From positions 310,001-374,000 of the forward strand of contig JAVBTX010000006.1 in assembly GCA_031555935.1 (NCBI GenBank): a stretch of DNA of 64,000 nucleotides, given 5' to 3'. Made by a program: the position numbers and the translations under genes. This stretch comes from Roseburia_C sp031555935. GTDB taxonomy: Bacteria > Bacillota > Clostridia > Lachnospirales > Lachnospiraceae. Positions 59,890-64,000 of the stretch are shown here, piece by piece. The notes under the pieces were generated by a model, which saw nothing but the letters and a program-made list of their open reading frames with translations, was not told the DNA's origin and did no database searches. The first letter of the stretch is position 1. Each line of letters starts with the position of its first letter.

Positions 59890-62295
59890 TTATTTTGCTA
59901 CAATATTAACAATTCTGCCCGGAACATAGATTTCTTTGATGATATTTCCCGTCAGCTTATCTCCCAATGCTTCTTTTCCAAGCGCAATGGCTGCATCCTT
60001 ATCAATATCTTTGGCAACCATGATGGTAGCTTTTATCTTACCGTTAATCTGTACCGCGATTTCCACTTCATTTTCAACCGTTTTGGCTTCTTCGAATGCT
60101 GGCCAATTGCTCTGATAAATACGCCCTTCCAGACAAAGGATTTCCCACATTTCTTCCGTCATATGTGGTGCTACCGGATTCAATAGAACGAGTAAGGTTG
60201 ACAGTTCCTTCTTTGTCACCTTGCCAACACGGTAAAACTCATTGACCAAGGTCATCATTGCCGCAATTGCAGTATTGAATTTCATTGCCTCGAAGTCATT
60301 ACTAACTTTTTTAATTGTCTGATGCATTTTGGTTTCCAGTTCTGCTGAATAGGTGTCCTCATCAGTTTGCATATCCTGTAATTTCCAAACACGGTCCAAG
60401 AAACGACGACAGCCCTTAACACCTTCATTGGACCATGCCGCGCTTAACTCAAACGCACCAATAAACATTTCATACGTACGAAGGGTGTCTGCGCCAAAAC
60501 CATCCACAATTTCATCCGGGTTGATGACGTTGCCACGGGATTTAGACATTTTCTCATTATTTTCACCAAGAATCATACCGTGAGAGGTACGTTTCATATA
60601 TGGTTCGGGTGTATTTGCTACGCCTTGGTCATATAGGAACTTATGCCAGAACCGGGAATACAGAAGGTGCAAGGTAGTGTGTTCCATTCCACCATTATAC
60701 CAATCAACTGGAAGCCAGTAGTCTAATGACTCTTTGCTGGCCAATGCCTCTGTATTGTGTGGGTCAGCATAGCGCAGGAAGTACCAAGAGGAACCAGCCC
60801 ACTGTGGCATGGTATCTGTTTCACGTTTGGCCGGACCGCCACAGCATGGACAGGTGGTATTTACCCATTCGTCCATTGCCGCTAGTGGTGATTCACCATT
60901 ATCAGTCGGCATATAACTCTCTACATCCGGCAAGGTCAACGGCAGCTCGCTTTCTGGAATCGCCACATAACCACATTTATCACACGATACTAGCGGAATT
61001 GGCTCACCCCAATATCGCTGTCTGGAAAATACCCAGTCTCTCAATTTATAGTTCGTCTTTTTCTCGCCAATGCCTTTTTGGGTCAAGAACTCAATTACCT
61101 TTTCCTTGGCATCCTGCACTTCTAAACCATTTAAGAATCCAGAATTAACCAATTTACCAGTCTGAACATTCGTAAATGCCTCTTCCTCCACATTTCCGCC
61201 GGCAACGACTTCAACGATTGGCAAGTTAAATTTCTTGGCAAAATCCCAGTCTCTTGTATCATGTGCTGGAACTGCCATAATCGCACCCGTTCCGTATGTC
61301 ATCAGAACATAGTCGGAAATCCAGATTGGAATCTCATTATCATTTACTGGATTAATCGCAGTGATACCCGAAAGCGCAAGCCCGGTTTTATCTTTTACTA
61401 ATTCGGTTCTTTCAAAATCTGATTTCTTAGCCGCTTGTTCACGATATGCGGTTATCCCATCATAGTTTGCAATCTCTGATTTATATTTTTCAATCAGTGG
61501 ATGTTCTGGTGATATAACCATGTAGGTTGCTCCGAACAAGGTATCCGGACGGGTGGTAAACACCTTCAAGGTTTCGTCTTTATCTTTTAATTTAAAATCA
61601 ACTTCTGCACCAACCGAACGACCAATCCAATTCTTCTGGGAGGTTTTGATTTTATCGAGATAATCAACCATATCCAAATCGTCAATTAATTTATCAGCAT
61701 ATTCTGTAATTTTCAGCATCCATTGACTCTTTACCTTACGAACCACTTCGCTGCCACAGCGTTCACAAACGCCGCCAACAACTTCTTCATTTGCCAGTCC
61801 AACCATACAACCGGTACACCAGTTGATTGGCATCTCAGATTTATATGCCAAACCTTTTTCAAATAATTTCAGGAAAATCCACTGGGTCCAATGATAGTAT
61901 TCCGGGTCAGTTGTATTAATTTCGCGGTCCCAATCGAATGAATAGCCTAATGATTGCAACTGCTCTTTGAAACGTGCCACGTTATTTTTCGTTACCACCT
62001 TGGGATGGATTTTGTTTTTGATGGCGTAGTTCTCGGTTGGCAGACCAAATGCATCCCAGCCCATTGGATATAATACATTGTAACCTTGCAGACGTCGCTT
62101 TCTGGCAATGATATCTAAAGCTGTGTATGGTCTTGGATGGCCCACATGAAGCCCCTGACCGGATGGATACGGAAATTCTACCAAGGCATAAAATTTTGGC
62201 TTGGTGTAGTCTGTTCCAACTTCAAATGCCTTTTCATCGTCCCAGATTTTTTGCCATTTGCGTTCTAATGATTTTGGATTGTAAGTATTGCTCAT
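59890..62295 (-). CDS. leuS: Leucyl-tRNA synthetase
   Basis: LeuS charges tRNA-Leu and edits mischarged products. The 801-residue product has the class I HIGH-type motif GLHVGHPRPYTALD (about residues 48-61), a zinc-type CTGC...CERC pair, the editing domain with FTTRPDTLFGATYMVISPEH, TYGTGAIMAVPAHDTRD, and the KMSKS loop NNEKMSKSRGNVINPD. Length is normal. GGAG lies before the ATG. A T-box leader with its own promoter precedes it, so expression should rise when uncharged tRNA-Leu accumulates. Confidence 0.98.
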   Translation of the reverse strand: MSNTYNPKSLERKWQKIWDDEKAFEVGTDYTKPKFYALVEFPYPSGQGLHVGHPRPYTALDIIARKRRLQGYNVLYPMGWDAFGLPTENYAIKNKIHPKVVTKNNVARFKEQLQSLGYSFDWDREINTTDPEYYHWTQWIFLKLFEKGLAYKSEMPINWCTGCMVGLANEEVVGGVCERCGSEVVRKVKSQWMLKITEYADKLIDDLDMVDYLDKIKTSQKNWIGRSVGAEVDFKLKDKDETLKVFTTRPDTLFGATYMVISPEHPLIEKYKSEIANYDGITAYREQAAKKSDFERTELVKDKTGLALSGITAINPVNDNEIPIWISDYVLMTYGTGAIMAVPAHDTRDWDFAKKFNLPIVEVVAGGNVEEEAFTNVQTGKLVNSGFLNGLEVQDAKEKVIEFLTQKGIGEKKTNYKLRDWVFSRQRYWGEPIPLVSCDKCGYVAIPESELPLTLPDVESYMPTDNGESPLAAMDEWVNTTCPCCGGPAKRETDTMPQWAGSSWYFLRYADPHNTEALASKESLDYWLPVDWYNGGMEHTTLHLLYSRFWHKFLYDQGVANTPEPYMKRTSHGMILGENNEKMSKSRGNVINPDEIVDGFGADTLRTYEMFIGAFELSAAWSNEGVKGCRRFLDRVWKLQDMQTDEDTYSAELETKMHQTIKKVSNDFEAMKFNTAIAAMMTLVNEFYRVGKVTKKELSTLLVLLNPVAPHMTEEMWEILCLEGRIYQSNWPAFEEAKTVENEVEIAVQINGKIKATIMVAKDIDKDAAIALGKEALGDKLTGNIIKEIYVPGRIVNIVAK

Positions 62296-62324
62296 TGTTT
62301 TTACTCCTTTTCTCTTCTAATCAC

Positions 62325-62585
62325 AAAAATCCCCCTATCATCTCTTATCCGAGACGAAAGGGGGAATATCTTCCGCGGTACCACTCAGTTTCCGAATTAG
62401 CTTCGGCACTCAAATCCATAACGGGGATGAACCGCCGCATATTACACACCAGATTCTGGCTTCACACACGGAACTCCAAGGCGAGTTGGGAATATCGGAA
62501 TACTGCTTCACACCTGCCAGCAGCTCTCTGAAATACCATCTATTCTTACTAGTCCTTTTCTTCGTTTCTCGTTTTCATTTATAAG
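62325..62585 (-). promoter_or_regulatory. T-box riboswitch of leuS
   Basis: The minus strand has the conserved antiterminator bulge sequence TGGTACCGCGG (62383-62373), followed by a terminator made of TCCCCC/GGGGGA with an inner TCTC/GAGA stem (62365-62330) and a run of T (62329-62325). Upstream are stem I features: AGAGAGCTGCTGGCAGGTG near the start and AACTCGCCTTGGAG. CTC (62485-62483) in the latter is a plausible leucine specifier codon. Confidence 0.92.
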
Positions 62586-62589
62586 TAGT

Positions 62590-62619
62590 ATCTTAAATCA
62601 CAACTAGCGGTTTTGTCAA
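62590..62619 (-). promoter_or_regulatory. Promoter of the leuS T-box transcript
   Basis: TTGACA (62619-62614) and TAAGAT (62595-62590) are 18 bp apart on the minus strand, just before the first T-box stem. Confidence 0.6.
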
Positions 62620-62683
62620 GATGTCTTTTGTTGCTTATTCGACCAAATTGATGATATCAATTCGCTGGGTCAGCGGGTAAATT

Positions 62684-63991
62684 TTATTTTAAAATCGATT
62701 TTATATTTATCGTCAATATCTTATCAATCGGTGCAATACTCTTACCATATCCATCCGTTCCTTCGAAATATTTCCGACTCGCCGATTCAAACAGAATAAA
62801 TACTTCATCATTGGCCAAGCTGATTTCTTCGGAGCAAGGCGGCATCTCAACCTTTATCATCGGTTTCGATGGACTGCGGTTTAATGCTTCAACATTATCA
62901 TATACTTTAAGATAAGAGGATTTCGCACGACCGTAGGAGGTGCTCAGATACACATTTCCGGTCACATCAAAGGCGATGCCCTGCACTTTCTCTGGGATTC
63001 GGTAGCGGTCTACTTCTTTTAATTTTCCATCCCGATATTGATAGGCAATCATAATTGATTTCAAATATGGATTATGAGTTGCCACCCACAGCAATCCATC
63101 GTATGCCGTCATACAGGAAGGCATATTCGAAACGCGATATTCGGTAAATAAACCCGTTGCATCAACAAAGGCCTTTGGTTTCTGCGCAGCCACTTTTTTG
63201 ATATACTCATAAGAAATTCGCTCCAAAGCCTTCGAATTCGAATGACAAATCCAGACATTCTTGCCATCATAAGTTAATCCGCCTAAATGACTGTTCTTTT
63301 TCATGCCTAAGGTCACCAGATATTCACCGCTAATCTTATCAAATACATACAAGGAGCCAAGACTCTCGTCGTCATCTTCGCAGTATGCCGTAATCAAATA
63401 ATAGTCCTCGGTAATACAAATTCCTTGCGGACATTGGCCATCCGTCGAAGTCAGATTATTCATATAATCCAGTTCTCTTGTGGAAGGCATCCCCGGAATA
63501 CTTACATCATTTACAAAACCATACTTGCAATTTTTTAATTCCTTATCTGTTCCGCTTACCATTGAACTGGTGTTATAGGAATACATCTGCACGTTATAAT
63601 TAGAATCAATGCATTTTGTCCATTTCGCAAATAAGGTCAAATCACCATAGTCACTGTTCTCAATCATCGTCACTTTATTGCGGTAGTTGCTTTCTGTATA
63701 CCAGCCAGCAAAATTATAGCCATTCCGCTCCGGTATTGGCAGGATGATTGGCAATTCATCTTCAGAATAGGTATTTAAGGTTAGTCCATTCTCCAAGCCA
63801 CCATTATAAAAGTAAGTGATATGATAGCTATCCTTCTTTTCATTTGTTAGTTGCGGTCCCACCTCATAAAAAGCATGGTAGTATGAAGAGGAATCCGTCG
63901 CGATAATCTCCCGCGTACTGATTAGCTGCGGGTCTTCAAATACTAATGCAATTACTAAAATAATCGCAAAAAATACACGCATTCTCTTCAT
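62684..63991 (-). CDS. Secreted protein with one InlB-type repeat and beta-propeller-like domain
   Basis: The 435-residue product has an N-terminal hydrophobic signal (MRVFFAIILVIALVFEDPQL). One InlB B-type repeat follows (about 55-128; HITYFYNGGLENGL, then NGYNFAGWYTESNYRNKV and LTLFAKWTK). The remaining 300 residues have repeated strands such as GICITEDYYLITAYCEDDDE, GLTYDGKNVWICHSNSKALE and GIAFDVTGNVYLSTSYG, which look like blades of a beta-propeller. No sortase motif is seen at the C-terminus. The frame stays open to the window edge, so the start could lie further upstream; no strong ribosome site is visible at 63991. Confidence 0.8.
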   Translation of the reverse strand: MKRMRVFFAIILVIALVFEDPQLISTREIIATDSSSYYHAFYEVGPQLTNEKKDSYHITYFYNGGLENGLTLNTYSEDELPIILPIPERNGYNFAGWYTESNYRNKVTMIENSDYGDLTLFAKWTKCIDSNYNVQMYSYNTSSMVSGTDKELKNCKYGFVNDVSIPGMPSTRELDYMNNLTSTDGQCPQGICITEDYYLITAYCEDDDESLGSLYVFDKISGEYLVTLGMKKNSHLGGLTYDGKNVWICHSNSKALERISYEYIKKVAAQKPKAFVDATGLFTEYRVSNMPSCMTAYDGLLWVATHNPYLKSIMIAYQYRDGKLKEVDRYRIPEKVQGIAFDVTGNVYLSTSYGRAKSSYLKVYDNVEALNRSPSKPMIKVEMPPCSEEISLANDEVFILFESASRKYFEGTDGYGKSIAPIDKILTINIKSILK

Positions 63992-64000
63992 ACTACCATC

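Noticed and set aside
62626..62683. Terminator after the InlB-repeat gene
   Set aside because: A weak AATTGAT/ATCAATT pairing exists at 62646-62662 but has no T-run; I cannot call it with confidence.

Overview
The window looks like chromosomal core sequence from an AT-rich, low-GC Gram-positive, spore-forming anaerobe of the Clostridia, most likely a Lachnospiraceae relative. The evidence is the gene content and order: SepF/YggS/HlyD-like division neighbours, a radC-mreBCD-PBP2-minCDE-rodA cluster, the sporulation pair yqfC-yqfD, a SpoVB-like flippase, Rex, a T-box leader on leuS, a Cys/Gly-rich small protein, and Re-citrate synthase. I saw no insertion sequence, prophage, CRISPR array, rRNA or tRNA. 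Most genes lie on the minus strand. Plus-strand genes occur as a singleton at 2.7 kb, a group at 32.7-34.8 kb and a group at 57.5-59.8 kb.

Layout by region. 1-2.6 kb: sepF (cut by the window edge), yggS and an HlyD-like anchored protein. 2.6-3.5 kb: a DUF378 membrane protein, a compact multi-hairpin element and a small P-loop protein. 3.5-13.9 kb: one long minus-strand cell-shape and division cluster (radC, mreB, mreC, mreD, PBP2, minC, minD, minE, rodA, an mgsA-like gene, dacA). 14-24.4 kb: a PLP enzyme of the aluminium-resistance family, miaA, mutL, mutS, two FAD oxidoreductases and a DUF308 membrane protein. 24.5-32.1 kb: a BofC-like protein, a SpoVB/MurJ-type flippase, a DUF3048 lipoprotein and the operon yqfC-yqfD-phoH-(degenerate PgpH-like)-ybeY. 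32.1-38.5 kb: rlmH, a zinc-ribbon membrane protein, xpt, hemolysin III, a zinc-ribbon/TPR protein, folD and fhs. 38.5-51.3 kb: ftsK, uppP, tepA, glgA, metY, yebC, a CBS-pair protein, a MazF-type toxin without an adjacent antitoxin, alr, nnrE/nnrD and a coiled-coil protein. 51.3-57.4 kb: rex, an ABC-F protein, and a citrate synthase-GntR-isocitrate dehydrogenase operon. 57.4-59.8 kb: a group of small unrecognised genes next to a secreted CAP protein. 59.9-64 kb: leuS behind a T-box, and a surface protein with an InlB-type repeat.

How the genes work together: the 3.5-13.9 kb cluster would supply the elongasome scaffold and synthases (MreBCD, RodA, PBP2), the Min division-site system and a DD-carboxypeptidase. 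UppP and Alr elsewhere supply lipid-carrier recycling and D-alanine. Citrate synthase and isocitrate dehydrogenase would make 2-oxoglutarate by the oxidative half-branch; their GntR gene sits in the same operon, and a near-perfect palindrome covers the operon promoter's -10. FolD and Fhs interconvert one-carbon folates.

Points most worth a second look are: the methylglyoxal synthase homologue with Ala at the position of the catalytic Asp; the PgpH-like membrane protein whose HD dyad reads Tyr-Arg and which lacks most of the usual extracellular domain; the Rex site next to a consensus rex promoter; the three-segment alternative hairpin before nnrE/nnrD; the multi-hairpin element at 2.9-3.04 kb; and the small-protein group at 57.5-58.8 kb, two members of which share a C-terminal pattern. 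All statements come from reading the sequence and from remembered family knowledge; no search was run.
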